Positions 22,591-30,528 of a DNA stretch of 30,528 nucleotides are shown piece after piece. The notes beneath the pieces are model-generated. The model did no database searches, was not told where the DNA came from, and worked only from the letters and a program-made list of their open reading frames with translations. The translations under genes were made by a program, and so were the position numbers. Source of the stretch: Gordonibacter sp036659115. GTDB lineage: Bacteria; Actinomycetota; Coriobacteriia; Coriobacteriales; Eggerthellaceae. The stretch lies in NCBI RefSeq assembly GCF_036659115.1, contig NZ_JAVXDF010000022.1; one strand, 5' to 3'. Each line of letters starts with the position of its first letter. Within the stretch, counting starts at the first letter, position 1.

Positions 22591-23880
22591 CTATTCCGGC
22601 GTAATGACTTCGATGCCGCCCAAGTAGGGAACCAGAACTTCGGGTACCTTGATGGTGCCGTCGGCCTGCTGGTAGTTCTCGATGACGGCGGCCATCGTAC
22701 GACCCACGGCCAAACCCGAGCCGTTCAACGTATGCGCAAAGCGCGATCCCTTGAAGTTGGCGGGATCGCGATACTTGATGTTCGCGCGACGCGCCTGGAA
22801 GTCCCCGCAATTCGAGCACGACGAGATTTCCTTGTAGCCGCTGTACGACGGCAGCCACACTTCGAGGTCGTAGGTTTTAGCGGCCGAAAATCCGATATCG
22901 CCCGTGCACAGGCTGATCACGCGGTACGGCAGGCCCAGGAGTTGCAGGATGTTCTCCGCATCGGCCACCATGAGCTCAAGGTCGTCGTAGCTTTCCTCCG
23001 GCTTGGCGAACTTCACCATCTCCACCTTGTCGAACTGGTGCACGCGGATAAGGCCACGCGTGTCGCGGCCCGCGCTGCCGGCTTCCTCGCGGAAGCACGG
23101 GGTGAACGCGCAGTATTTGAGCGGCAGCTGATCGGCCTCGAGCACCTCGCCGGCGTGGATGTTCGTAAGCTGTACCTCGGCCGTGGGGATGAGGTACAGG
23201 CCTTCAGTGGTGTGGAACAGGTCCTCCTCGAACTTCGGCAACTGGCCCGTGCCGGTAAGCGTCTCGGTGTTTGCCATGGCCGGGCACCACCACTCCTTGT
23301 AGCCGCGCGAGCCGTGGGTGTCGGCCATGAAGTTGATCAGGGCGCGCTCCAGACGGGCACCCAGGCCCCCTAGCAGGATGAAGCGGCTGGCAGCCAGCTT
23401 CACCGCGCGCTCGAAGTCAATGATTCCCAGCTCCGGGCCCAAGTCCCAGTGCGGCTTCATCGCAAAGCCCTCAGCGGCAAAGTCGCGGGGCGTGCCCCAG
23501 CGACGAACCTCCGGATTGTCGTCTTCGGTATCGCCCACCGGCGTCGTGTCGGCGGGCATGTTGGGCGTATTCAGCAGGATGTCGCGCAAAGCGTTGTCGG
23601 CCATCTCGCGCTCGGCGCCGATAGCGGCGATTTCCTCGTTGATGGCGCGCACGCGCTCCTTGGCTTCTTCGGCTTCGTCTTTTTTGCCAGCCGACATCAT
23701 GGCGCCGATCGACTTCGACGCGGTGTTGCGCTCGGCCTGCAAGGCCTCCTCCTGCGCGATAGCAGCGCGGCGGGCCTCGTCCAGCTGGGAGAAGCGTGCA
23801 GCATCCCACGAGGCGTGGCGGCTCTTCATGGCCTCGGCAACAGCTTCCTGGTTTTCGCGGACGAAACGGAGGTCTAGCAT
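22591..23880 (-). CDS. serS: Seryl-tRNA synthetase
   Basis: A 429-residue class II synthetase that charges tRNA-Ser (and tRNA-Sec where present). An N-terminal antiparallel coiled-coil arm (about 30-105, with MMSAGKKDEAEEAKERV) binds the long variable arm of the tRNA. The catalytic core has motif 2 (CFREEAGSAGRDTRGLIRVHQF, Arg critical), the LIPTAEVQLTN serine pocket, the SSCSNCGDFQARR segment and motif 3 (LNGSGLAVGRTMAAVIENYQ). The ATG at 23880 has an AAAGGAG site. It begins the serS-to-ddl run. No T-box leader is evident in the short upstream region; a possible TATACT -10 lies at 23919-23924 on the minus strand. Confidence 0.97.
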   Translation of the reverse strand: MLDLRFVRENQEAVAEAMKSRHASWDAARFSQLDEARRAAIAQEEALQAERNTASKSIGAMMSAGKKDEAEEAKERVRAINEEIAAIGAEREMADNALRDILLNTPNMPADTTPVGDTEDDNPEVRRWGTPRDFAAEGFAMKPHWDLGPELGIIDFERAVKLAASRFILLGGLGARLERALINFMADTHGSRGYKEWWCPAMANTETLTGTGQLPKFEEDLFHTTEGLYLIPTAEVQLTNIHAGEVLEADQLPLKYCAFTPCFREEAGSAGRDTRGLIRVHQFDKVEMVKFAKPEESYDDLELMVADAENILQLLGLPYRVISLCTGDIGFSAAKTYDLEVWLPSYSGYKEISSCSNCGDFQARRANIKYRDPANFKGSRFAHTLNGSGLAVGRTMAAVIENYQQADGTIKVPEVLVPYLGGIEVITPE

Positions 23881-23997
23881 GATGGCGCTCCTTTTTGCTC
23901 GTAGTTCGTGTTGCTGCCAGTATAGCGCACGCGCACCGGGCCTCGCGATTCCTTCACGGCGACGGCATGGGTTCGGTTGCAGCGCACCTCAAATGCG

Positions 23998-26835
23998 CTA
24001 TCCTTTGGCGTCGAAAGGTGACTCACCCACTTCAGACTTCTCCGTGTCGCAAGCAATCCCTGCGGCACAGCAGCCGCTTTTGCAGCCCGCACCATCACGG
24101 CTTCGGCGCGTATGAGTGGCAATGGCCTCGAGCACCCGCCGTATGTCGATAGGCTTGGACAGGTGGGCGTTCATACCGCTCTCAAGCGATGCGTGCACGT
24201 CTTCGGCAAACGCATTGGCCGACATGGCGATAATGGGAACACTTTTCGCATCATCGCGATCGAGCGCACGAATGCGCCGCGTCGCTTCGTAGCCGTCCAT
24301 AAGGGGCATCTGCACGTCCATAAGCACCACGTCGTAGAAACCACAGGGCGAGTCATCGAACTTTTGGAGGGCAACCTGGCCGTTTTCCGCCCAGTCCACC
24401 ACAAGCCCTGCCTCTTGGAGCAGTTCGCAGGCTATCTCGGCGTTCAGGTCGTTGTCCTCGCCCAGCAGCACGCGCAAACCTTCAAGAACCGGCACTACCG
24501 CAGAGGTCGCTTGGCGAGCTTGCTCCGGTTCCGAAGGTGCCGGGGGGCCGGGTACCCGCTTCGCTACCCCGTACAGCCCGCCAGGGACCACTTCAGTGGC
24601 GCCGGAAGACGGACGTCCGACAGAGCGGCCCGACACATCGAGCGAACGATCCCAGGCGGTGCCCGCAAGCTCAGACTCCTCCAACGCACGGCGTTCGGGA
24701 TCGAAGGCAACGCGCAGGTTCAAAACCACAACGAACGTGGTGCCCTTGTTCAAGGCCGTATCCACATGGATATTCCCGCCCATCATGGTGACGATGTTCT
24801 TCACGATGGGCATGCCCAAACCGGTACCCTGCGCATTCGACCGGCCCTCCATAACAAAGGGTTCGAACAAGCGCTCTTTGAACTCGTCGGCCATGCCGAT
24901 GCCATCATCGGACACCGTGAACGTGATGCAGCGGTAAGCGGCTACCGTGTCGGCGCGCAGCGCAACCTCCAAGCGCACCCGGCCCTGCTCGGGCGTGTAC
25001 TTCACCGCATTGGACAGCAGGTTGATGAGCAGTTGCCGCAAGCGCACGGCATCGGCTACGAACACCTCGTCTTGGCTCGGAACCACAACCTCCAGAATCT
25101 GGTTTTTCTGCTCGCACTGGGGCGCAATGAAGTCAATCGCATGCTCTACCAAGTTACCTAGGCGGAACGGCTCGCTGTTAAGCACGGTCTTGCCGCTTTC
25201 GATCTTCGAGATATCCAACACATCGTTGATGAGATTAAGCAGGTGGTTCGAGGATGCACCAATCTTCCGCAAGCTTTCGCTGGTCTTTTGCAGGTCGTCT
25301 ACGTGCAAAAGCGCGATCTGCAGCATGCCGATGATAGCGTTCATGGGCGTGCGTATCTCGTGGCTCATACGCGAGAGGAACTCCGATTTCGCCTTGTTCG
25401 CAACCTCAGCGGCGATCATAGCGTCCTTCATGGAAAGCTGGAGTTCCTTTTCCGAGGTCACATCGCGGAACACCACCAAGATGCGCTGCTTTCCCTCGTA
25501 GAACAGCGGGCTTGCGGAATAGGAGACCCAGCGCTCCTCGCCCGTCTTCGCATGGGTAACGAAAAACTCCCCCTGGATAAGCTCGGATACCTCGCCAGCA
25601 CGCAGACGGTCGAACAGCACGACCCCCTCTTTCGAGAGATGCAATTTCTCAACAAGCCCGTAATCCGACATGACCTCCTGAAACGTGTAACCCATGATAC
25701 GGGCCGCTTTTGCCACGATGGGCATAACCGTGACATCGGAAGGACAGTACAGATTCACCGCCAAATCGAGGCTTTCGGAAAATGCTTTATACAAGCGCGT
25801 TTTAGATATCAGATTGTTCTCGCGCATGCGTCTGCGATACGTGGCGAAGACAAGCGCGATAACCGAAACAAAGCATATGGCCACGATACCGAACACCACT
25901 TGAAACGCAGTCAGCACCATGGCGGATTCGGCGCGTACGTTTTCCACCGGTATGACGTTGCACACGTACCAACCACCCCGGTCGACCGGGACGACGCACA
26001 CATAGCTTGGCTTTCCGTCCACGGAGCTGACAATAAAGCCCGTCTGGCCAGTGGTAACCGTGTCTTTTAAGAAGCTTATGCCGCCCGTGCCCGCGTCGCC
26101 TGCGAATGCCAACGGGCTCACAGCACCCTTCTGGCCCGGTCCCGCGTCTACTTCCGAAGCGTCTTGGAGGAAGCTGTACAAGGTGGCATTGCCAACGATG
26201 GACGTTTCCGTTGATTCGGACGACGGCACCAAAATCTCTCCAGACGAGCTCTGGAACAGCAGAAAGCACCCGCGTCCATCGGACATGTCGACTTGTTGGG
26301 CCATATCGAACAAGTCGAAGGGTATCTGCACGTACAGCGCGCCTGCTTGCTGGCCGTCGATGAAAAGGGGGCGCTGCGCCAAGCGTCCGCTTCGGCCGTC
26401 TTTCAAAACGATGGTCGGGGAATACGACATCTTCCCTTGCGAGAGCGCTGTCTCCTCATGACCGAGGTGTACAACGGAAAAGGGTGCGCCATCCGCGTTC
26501 AACCCGGTCCCGTCCATGCCAGCAAAGGCCGCCGCCGCAAAGCCGAATTGATCGCGCAGGCCTTTCAGCGACGGCACGAGGGTTGCAGGATCGGCCGTCT
26601 GCACTTCGAACGCCCGAAGGGCATTCTGGACGTTGGATATCCTGTCGGCCACCTTGCTTGCCGCTTGCTGGGTGAAGGCAACCACCTGCTGTTCAGCGCC
26701 TTGCCGTAGCTTGTGGTCGATATAGCCCATAAGACCAAAGGACGCACCGATCACTGCTAGCACAATAAAAACGGCGACAAGATAGAAAGCAAGACGTCTA
26801 CCATCTTTTAACCGCTTTCCGACGTGCATGCCCAC
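23998..26835 (-). CDS. Membrane-bound hybrid histidine kinase with PAS and receiver domains
   Basis: A 945-residue sensor. Two membrane helices (about 16-38 and 305-333) bracket a 265-residue extracytoplasmic dCache-like sensor domain. A PAS-like domain follows (about 350-460, ending VVFRDVTSEKE), then HisKA with the phospho-accepting H492 (SHEIRTPMN), HATPase_c with the N box near N609 and G boxes DDGIGM and GTGLGM, a low-complexity linker (715-780), and a receiver (about 785-905) with acceptor D840 (LMDVQMP), TS/SAN switch and LSKP lysine. A tail of about 35 residues holds four cysteines (918, 922, 923, 929). There is no separate output domain, so a phosphorelay through another protein is expected. 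The start may be the GTG at 26835 or the ATG at 26829; both are in reach of an AAAGGG site. Neighbouring serS is unlikely to be a target. The ligand is unknown. Confidence 0.93.
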   Translation of the reverse strand: MGMHVGKRLKDGRRLAFYLVAVFIVLAVIGASFGLMGYIDHKLRQGAEQQVVAFTQQAASKVADRISNVQNALRAFEVQTADPATLVPSLKGLRDQFGFAAAAFAGMDGTGLNADGAPFSVVHLGHEETALSQGKMSYSPTIVLKDGRSGRLAQRPLFIDGQQAGALYVQIPFDLFDMAQQVDMSDGRGCFLLFQSSSGEILVPSSESTETSIVGNATLYSFLQDASEVDAGPGQKGAVSPLAFAGDAGTGGISFLKDTVTTGQTGFIVSSVDGKPSYVCVVPVDRGGWYVCNVIPVENVRAESAMVLTAFQVVFGIVAICFVSVIALVFATYRRRMRENNLISKTRLYKAFSESLDLAVNLYCPSDVTVMPIVAKAARIMGYTFQEVMSDYGLVEKLHLSKEGVVLFDRLRAGEVSELIQGEFFVTHAKTGEERWVSYSASPLFYEGKQRILVVFRDVTSEKELQLSMKDAMIAAEVANKAKSEFLSRMSHEIRTPMNAIIGMLQIALLHVDDLQKTSESLRKIGASSNHLLNLINDVLDISKIESGKTVLNSEPFRLGNLVEHAIDFIAPQCEQKNQILEVVVPSQDEVFVADAVRLRQLLINLLSNAVKYTPEQGRVRLEVALRADTVAAYRCITFTVSDDGIGMADEFKERLFEPFVMEGRSNAQGTGLGMPIVKNIVTMMGGNIHVDTALNKGTTFVVVLNLRVAFDPERRALEESELAGTAWDRSLDVSGRSVGRPSSGATEVVPGGLYGVAKRVPGPPAPSEPEQARQATSAVVPVLEGLRVLLGEDNDLNAEIACELLQEAGLVVDWAENGQVALQKFDDSPCGFYDVVLMDVQMPLMDGYEATRRIRALDRDDAKSVPIIAMSANAFAEDVHASLESGMNAHLSKPIDIRRVLEAIATHTRRSRDGAGCKSGCCAAGIACDTEKSEVGESPFDAKG

Positions 26836-26980
26836 ACGACCCTTTCATTCAACGTATATGAAGGAATCTCGACTCGACAGTACCTTGAATTTGCACGGGC
26901 ATAGTATACTCTACCGAGAAACGAAAATCGGAAAGCGCCAGGTGCTTGCAAGCCTGCGCAGATAGGATAAGAAGACTGCC

Positions 26981-27175
26981 ATGGACTTCGGAAGCATATA
27001 CCATTTCTTGTTCGAAACCTTTGCAGGCGTTGGTGTTTTAGTAGGAATAGGCCTGGTGGTAAGCCTTATTGCATGCGTCATCATGGAACGGCGCACACGC
27101 AAGCAGTTTGCCAATCACGAAAAGACCAAAGACGACTGGTCGTTCTTCGATGATGACGAAGATAACGATAAGTAA
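26981..27175 (+). CDS. Small single-pass membrane protein with acidic tail
   Basis: A 64-residue frame. Residues 14-35 form a hydrophobic Gly/Val/Ile helix, followed by a positively charged stop (ERRTRKQ) and a strongly acidic C-terminus with the Asp/Glu run FFDDDEDNDK. The layout places the tail in the cytoplasm. Codon use resembles the flanking genes and the frame is complete, but the ribosome site is weak (AAGAAG). It lies divergent from the hybrid kinase gene, 145 bases apart, and upstream of pdxY. No homolog is recognised. It might assist a membrane complex, but no function can be assigned. Confidence 0.6.
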   Translation: MDFGSIYHFLFETFAGVGVLVGIGLVVSLIACVIMERRTRKQFANHEKTKDDWSFFDDDEDNDK

Positions 27176-27308
27176 ACAAGTCTTTGTTGGTTTCTTTGTA
27201 AGCCGATCTTTTAGTTGCGGTTCGGCAACACTTCACCCTGCCGCCGATCTCCGCCTTGCTCTGTCCGTTCGACCGACCGTTTAACTTCCTTCCCAGAAAG
27301 GGCAATCG

Positions 27309-28181
27309 ATGAGCGAATCCTCTCCTTACCTCTATCGGCGCGAAGGCGCTTATATCCCCCGCGTAGCGGCCGTACACGATCTGTGCGGGTATGGTAAATG
27401 TTCGCTGGGCGTGGCCATCCCCGTGCTGTCCGCAGCCGGCTGCGACGTGTGCCCGGTGCCGACGGGACTGTTCTCGTCGCATACCGCGTTTCCCGGCTGG
27501 TACATGCACGACACGACCGAGATGCTCGGCGACTACCTGGCGGCATGGAAGAAGATCGGCGTGGAGATTGACGCGGTGTACTCAGGCTTCCTAGGCGCGC
27601 CGGAGCAGGTGGATCGCATCCGCGACCTGTACGCCCTGTATCCCTCCGCACTGCGCGTGGTAGACCCGGTCATGGCCGATCACGGCAAGGTGTACCCCAC
27701 CTACACGCCCGAACTGTGCGACGCCATGGCCGAGCTGGCCTGCGGTGCCGATATTCTCACGCCGAACCTGACGGAGGCGGCTATCATCTTGGGCGAGGAA
27801 TGGCAGGGTACCGACCTCTCCGATGCCGAGGCTGCACGCATCATCGACGCCTTGGTGGCGAAGGGTGCGAAGCACGTGGTGCTGAAGGGCATCCAGCGCG
27901 AGGGCGAAACATGCATCCGCAATTTCGTAGGCGGCGTAAACTGCGACGTGATCGAGGTGTCGAACGAATACCTGCCCTACATGCTGCATGGCACGGGCGA
28001 CGTGTATGCCTCGTGCTTGTTGGCAGCCGTCATGGCCGGACGCTCGCTGCAAGAGGCAGTAGCGTTCGCCGGTGATTTCGTGCACGATGCGATGATCGTG
28101 TCTGCCAAGCAGCCCGAGTTCCGCGACCGTGGCGTGAGCTTCGAGCCGCTTTTGGGCAAAGTATGCGAGCTGCTTGCCTAG
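27309..28181 (+). CDS. pdxY: Pyridoxal/pyridoxamine kinase
   Basis: A 290-residue ribokinase-family enzyme that phosphorylates pyridoxal, pyridoxamine or pyridoxine with ATP in the vitamin B6 salvage pathway. Markers are the substrate loop HDLCGYGKCSLGVAIPVLSAAG (23-44), VVDPVMADHGK, the TPNLTEA segment, and the ATP/anion-hole motif HGTGDVYAS near residue 228, with the catalytic Asp. Length is usual. The ATG has an AAAGGG site six bases upstream. It is plus-strand, convergent with the Ser/Thr kinase gene, with 67 bases between the stops. The PLP product is used by the aminotransferase in this window among many other enzymes. Confidence 0.95.
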   Translation: MSESSPYLYRREGAYIPRVAAVHDLCGYGKCSLGVAIPVLSAAGCDVCPVPTGLFSSHTAFPGWYMHDTTEMLGDYLAAWKKIGVEIDAVYSGFLGAPEQVDRIRDLYALYPSALRVVDPVMADHGKVYPTYTPELCDAMAELACGADILTPNLTEAAIILGEEWQGTDLSDAEAARIIDALVAKGAKHVVLKGIQREGETCIRNFVGGVNCDVIEVSNEYLPYMLHGTGDVYASCLLAAVMAGRSLQEAVAFAGDFVHDAMIVSAKQPEFRDRGVSFEPLLGKVCELLA

Positions 28182-28248
28182 TTCAACCTGCAAGGCGCGC
28201 CCAACTGTGGGGCACGCGGCATCCCTAGGGCGTCCCCCCGGTATCCAG

Positions 28249-30168
28249 CTACTCGGCCTCCAGTTCCTCGTCTTCGTAGAAAACAGGAGGCCACAGAGCA
28301 GTGGCAGCAAGAAGCACGGCAATGACAAGAACCGTCGGAACAATGGCAGCAACCGAGGGCACCCACGTGACTTGGCCCGATGCAAACCAGGCAGTAGCGC
28401 AGACCCCTACGACCAAGAAAACCGATGACAAGACAACGCCGAGCCAATCGAAAAAGCGCGTCGCACGCAGGCGGCAGACGGCCAGCATACCGGCAGCAGC
28501 CAGCCAGCTTGCAGCCATGCACCAGGTCGCAGGTTGCATCAGCAAGACGCCGATATTTGCCTGCACATCGGTACCGGCAAAGCCCCCATAAGCCAAGGCA
28601 TCCCAACCGAGCAGATTGCCCGATCCGAGCGCAGCAAGGAGCACGGCAAGAAGCAGCGAAAACATCATCGCACCTAGAGCCTTCAGGGGCGTAAGGAAGT
28701 AGCCTGCAGCCAGAGGCGCCAGTTGGTTTCCTCCGACAGCACCCGCGAGGGGGGCAGCGAGCGCAATGGTCGCTTCCGCGTTGCCCGTACGTCCCAAGAA
28801 ATACCACCATACCGCCGTTGCCGCGAGCAGCACGATTCCCGCAGCCGGAGCTCCCTGCGCAATGAAGGCAGCAGCCAGGGCAACGTAGGCGAGCAGCGCC
28901 CCGAGATGGGGCTTCAGAGCGCCAGCAAGCGTGACCAGCGCGAAAAGACCCCAAAACAACGGTGCACCTGCGTCAGCAAAACCACCGATCTGCGGCAGAT
29001 TGGACAGAGCGACGAATGCCAGCAAAGCGCACCCCGCCGCGCTGACGACGCGAGAGGCAAGAGCGGCCTGGCGCACCGTGAAACGCTCTCTCAGGGGAAT
29101 GCGGGGCGCACGCGGAACCGGCTCGTCCTCCGTTTCTTCCTCGTCGTCGCCCTGGGCATCCCCCACGATAACGGCCAACTCGCGATGGCCGCGCTTCGGC
29201 TCGCCCAGGAACCTCTCCATCTCCTCGGAGAAATCGGCAACGTTGTCGTAGCGCTGACAGCGATCGGGATCGAGCGCATAGAACACCACATCGTCGGCCG
29301 CCGGGTTCAGCTCGTCCCAGCACAGCGACGGCAGCACCAACTCCGCGTCCTCGATGGCGGTTTCGGCGCGATCCAAATCGGGCGCAAGAAAGGGGTTTTG
29401 GCCAGCCAGCATCTCGTAGGTAACCGACGCCAGCGCCCACTCGTCGCAACGCGCATCCAGGTTCTCGCCACGCATCTGCTCCAGCGGCATGTAGCCGATA
29501 GTGCCGCCACCTGCCGCACCGAAGCCCGAGGCGTCGGCAAGTGTCGCCAGACCAAAATCGGTCACTTTCACTTGCCCTTGGCGGTTTATCAGCACATTGT
29601 CCGGCTTGATATCCAGGTGCAGTACCTGGTTCTCGTGAGCCACCTCGAGCGCATGTGCCACCGACGAGAATACTGCCGCCACCGTATCCAGCGTTAGGAA
29701 ATCGGCGTAGTCGCGCAGCAGCTTCGTCAACGTGATACCTTCGATGTACTCCATGATCAGATAGGCAGTCTGCCCCTGAACCTCGAAATCGTACACGGTA
29801 ACGATGTTGGAATCGGTGAGCATGGCCGCGGTACGCGCTTCGTCTAAGCCGGGTATGTGCGCAAGCGAGCGTATGATAGGCAGATCGCCATCCGGGCGGA
29901 AGGGGTTCTCGAACTCAGGGATATCGGAAGGATCGGGAAGGTCATCCCAAGGAGGCACATCGTCCCAGTCCACTTGATCGTATGATGGCATGGCGTTCGC
30001 GCCTGGCAAAGCAGCGCGCGCTGCATCCACTTCGTCAAGCTCGATACATTTGATGGCTACCTTGCGCTGGATGCGCGTATCCCACGCCACCTGAACGGTG
30101 CCGAAGCCGCCAGCACCCGCCTCCGCAATGGGACGGTACCTGCCCAGTATAAGATTGCCGTTAGCCAT
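28249..30168 (-). CDS. Ser/Thr protein kinase with polytopic membrane domain
   Basis: A 639-residue protein. The N-terminal 300 residues form a Hanks-type kinase: Gly loop AGAGGFGTV (17-25), VAIK lysine K40, helix-C Glu near 110, HLDIKPDNVL with catalytic D186 and N191, DFG at 204-206, and GTIGYMPLEQ as the activation-segment anchor. Between K40 and helix C is an unusual insertion of about 50 acidic, Pro- and Trp-rich residues. The conserved HRD is HLD, so it is a non-RD kinase. After an acidic linker (about 350-375) come about eight to ten hydrophobic helices filling the rest. The start is the ATG at 30168, not the in-frame extension to 30522 that crosses the tRNA. No PASTA domain or phosphatase accompanies it. 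The membrane domain resembles no transporter I recognise. Confidence 0.9.
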   Translation of the reverse strand: MANGNLILGRYRPIAEAGAGGFGTVQVAWDTRIQRKVAIKCIELDEVDAARAALPGANAMPSYDQVDWDDVPPWDDLPDPSDIPEFENPFRPDGDLPIIRSLAHIPGLDEARTAAMLTDSNIVTVYDFEVQGQTAYLIMEYIEGITLTKLLRDYADFLTLDTVAAVFSSVAHALEVAHENQVLHLDIKPDNVLINRQGQVKVTDFGLATLADASGFGAAGGGTIGYMPLEQMRGENLDARCDEWALASVTYEMLAGQNPFLAPDLDRAETAIEDAELVLPSLCWDELNPAADDVVFYALDPDRCQRYDNVADFSEEMERFLGEPKRGHRELAVIVGDAQGDDEEETEDEPVPRAPRIPLRERFTVRQAALASRVVSAAGCALLAFVALSNLPQIGGFADAGAPLFWGLFALVTLAGALKPHLGALLAYVALAAAFIAQGAPAAGIVLLAATAVWWYFLGRTGNAEATIALAAPLAGAVGGNQLAPLAAGYFLTPLKALGAMMFSLLLAVLLAALGSGNLLGWDALAYGGFAGTDVQANIGVLLMQPATWCMAASWLAAAGMLAVCRLRATRFFDWLGVVLSSVFLVVGVCATAWFASGQVTWVPSVAAIVPTVLVIAVLLAATALWPPVFYEDEELEAE

Positions 30169-30240
30169 ACGCCTTCCATGCTGCGGTTGAGGTTCGGTTG
30201 CAGAAAGCGACAGGAACCCAGCGGTCAGCCTGCAAGGACT

Positions 30241-30269
30241 ATAATACCGCATCGACCGGATGCTGCACA
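30241..30269 (-). promoter_or_regulatory. Possible promoter of the Ser/Thr kinase gene
   Basis: TGTGCA (30264-30269) and TATTAT (30241-30246) on the minus strand with 17-base spacing, about 75 bases before the ATG. The -35 is weak. Confidence 0.4.
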
Positions 30270-30370
30270 TTGCCCACCCGAATACAGCATGATGCCGTCG
30301 AAATCGTCGAAATCGGCTGTCTCCTTTGCTTCTCGCGAAAAATGCCGCAAAAAATGCCGCGAATACTCCC

Positions 30371-30399
30371 TTGCCAAGGTAATTCAACTGGGGTATCAT
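30371..30399 (+). promoter_or_regulatory. Promoter of tRNA-Leu(CAG)
   Basis: TTGCCA (30371-30376) and TATCAT (30394-30399) with exactly 17 bases between, 35 bases before the tRNA. A good vegetative promoter. Confidence 0.8.
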
Positions 30400-30434
30400 G
30401 TTCACTCGCTTCGGCTTTGCTGAAGAGGTGCAAT

Positions 30435-30521
30435 GCGGGTGTGGCGGAATTGGCAGACGCGTACGGTTCAGGTCCGTATGGGGGCAACCCCATGAAGGTT
30501 CAAGTCCTTTCACCCGCACCA
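30435..30521 (+). tRNA. tRNA-Leu (anticodon CAG)
   Basis: Acceptor arms GCGGGTG and CACCCGC pair fully; discriminator A and encoded CCA end at 30521. The anticodon stem TACGG/CCGTA encloses TTCAGGT, giving CAG, which reads CUG codons. A long class II variable arm (GGGG/CCCC) and a T-arm with GGTTCAAGTCC support leucine. Confidence 0.97.
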
Positions 30522-30528
30522 TTTTGTT

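Noticed and set aside
23881..23997. Search for a T-box leader before serS
   Set aside because: Only a short upstream stretch is available before the hybrid kinase gene, and no T-box core or antiterminator pattern is visible.
30341..30356. Direct repeat AAAAATGCCGC upstream of tRNA-Leu(CAG)
   Set aside because: Two short copies only, with no palindromic or promoter spacing; likely chance.
30169..30522. N-terminal extension of the Ser/Thr kinase frame
   Set aside because: The frame is open but reads through the antisense of tRNA-Leu(CAG) and its promoter; the kinase fold begins right after the ATG at 30168, which has a GGAAGG site.

Overview
The window reads as a stretch of moderately GC-rich chromosome from a strictly or facultatively anaerobic actinobacterium, most likely Coriobacteriia and probably the Eggerthellaceae. 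This is inferred from the gene set ([NiFe]-hydrogenase maturation, an exported rubrerythrin, catalase, a TalPgi-like glucose-6-phosphate isomerase, a Ser/Thr kinase fused to a polytopic membrane domain) and from Ala/Lys-rich and Gly/Ser-rich envelope proteins; the genus cannot be fixed from the sequence alone. Almost all genes lie on the minus strand. There is no prophage, insertion sequence or CRISPR array.

Layout. Positions 1-5,761 (minus) hold a run read in the order pgi, hypF, hypC, hypD; hypD runs off the left edge. Divergent from it is a Tat-exported rubrerythrin lipoprotein (6,021-6,791), then a small XRE regulator (7,188-7,406) bracketed by two bidirectional terminators. Next come a LytTR response regulator with no partner kinase beside it, a HCxxGKDR tyrosine phosphatase and an M20 dipeptidase (7,541-10,827, minus). 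A tRNA-Leu(CAA) at 11,074-11,157 is followed by an AT-rich gap rich in inverted repeats and then by a clade-3 catalase (11,566-13,119, minus) with a Fur/PerR-type box in its upstream region.

From 13,523 to 18,553 (minus) lie a class I (DhnA-type) fructose-bisphosphate aldolase and an envelope group: a TM2-domain protein, a TVP38/DedA-like membrane protein, a PRC-barrel protein with a Lys/Ala-rich tail, a YtxH-like protein and a small Gly/Ser-rich gene that appears broken by a single-base slip. Positions 18,808-23,880 form a probable operon read serS, an Ala/Lys-rich single-pass membrane protein, a small protein resembling the N-terminal domain of cyanophycin synthetase, a PLP aminotransferase, and ddl. 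A large hybrid histidine kinase with a Cys-rich tail follows (23,998-26,835).

On the plus strand are a 64-residue membrane protein and pyridoxal kinase (pdxY). The window closes with a membrane-bound Ser/Thr kinase (minus) and a tRNA-Leu(CAG) with a well-formed promoter.

Most of the content is conserved housekeeping. The parts that deserve a second look are the stand-alone CphA-N-like protein, the unusual Ser/Thr kinase, the PRC-barrel protein with a duplicated 12-residue motif, the frameshifted Gly/Ser-rich gene, the Cys-rich tail of the hybrid kinase, and the AT-rich palindromic gap beside tRNA-Leu. I found no clear case of a wholly new multi-gene system.
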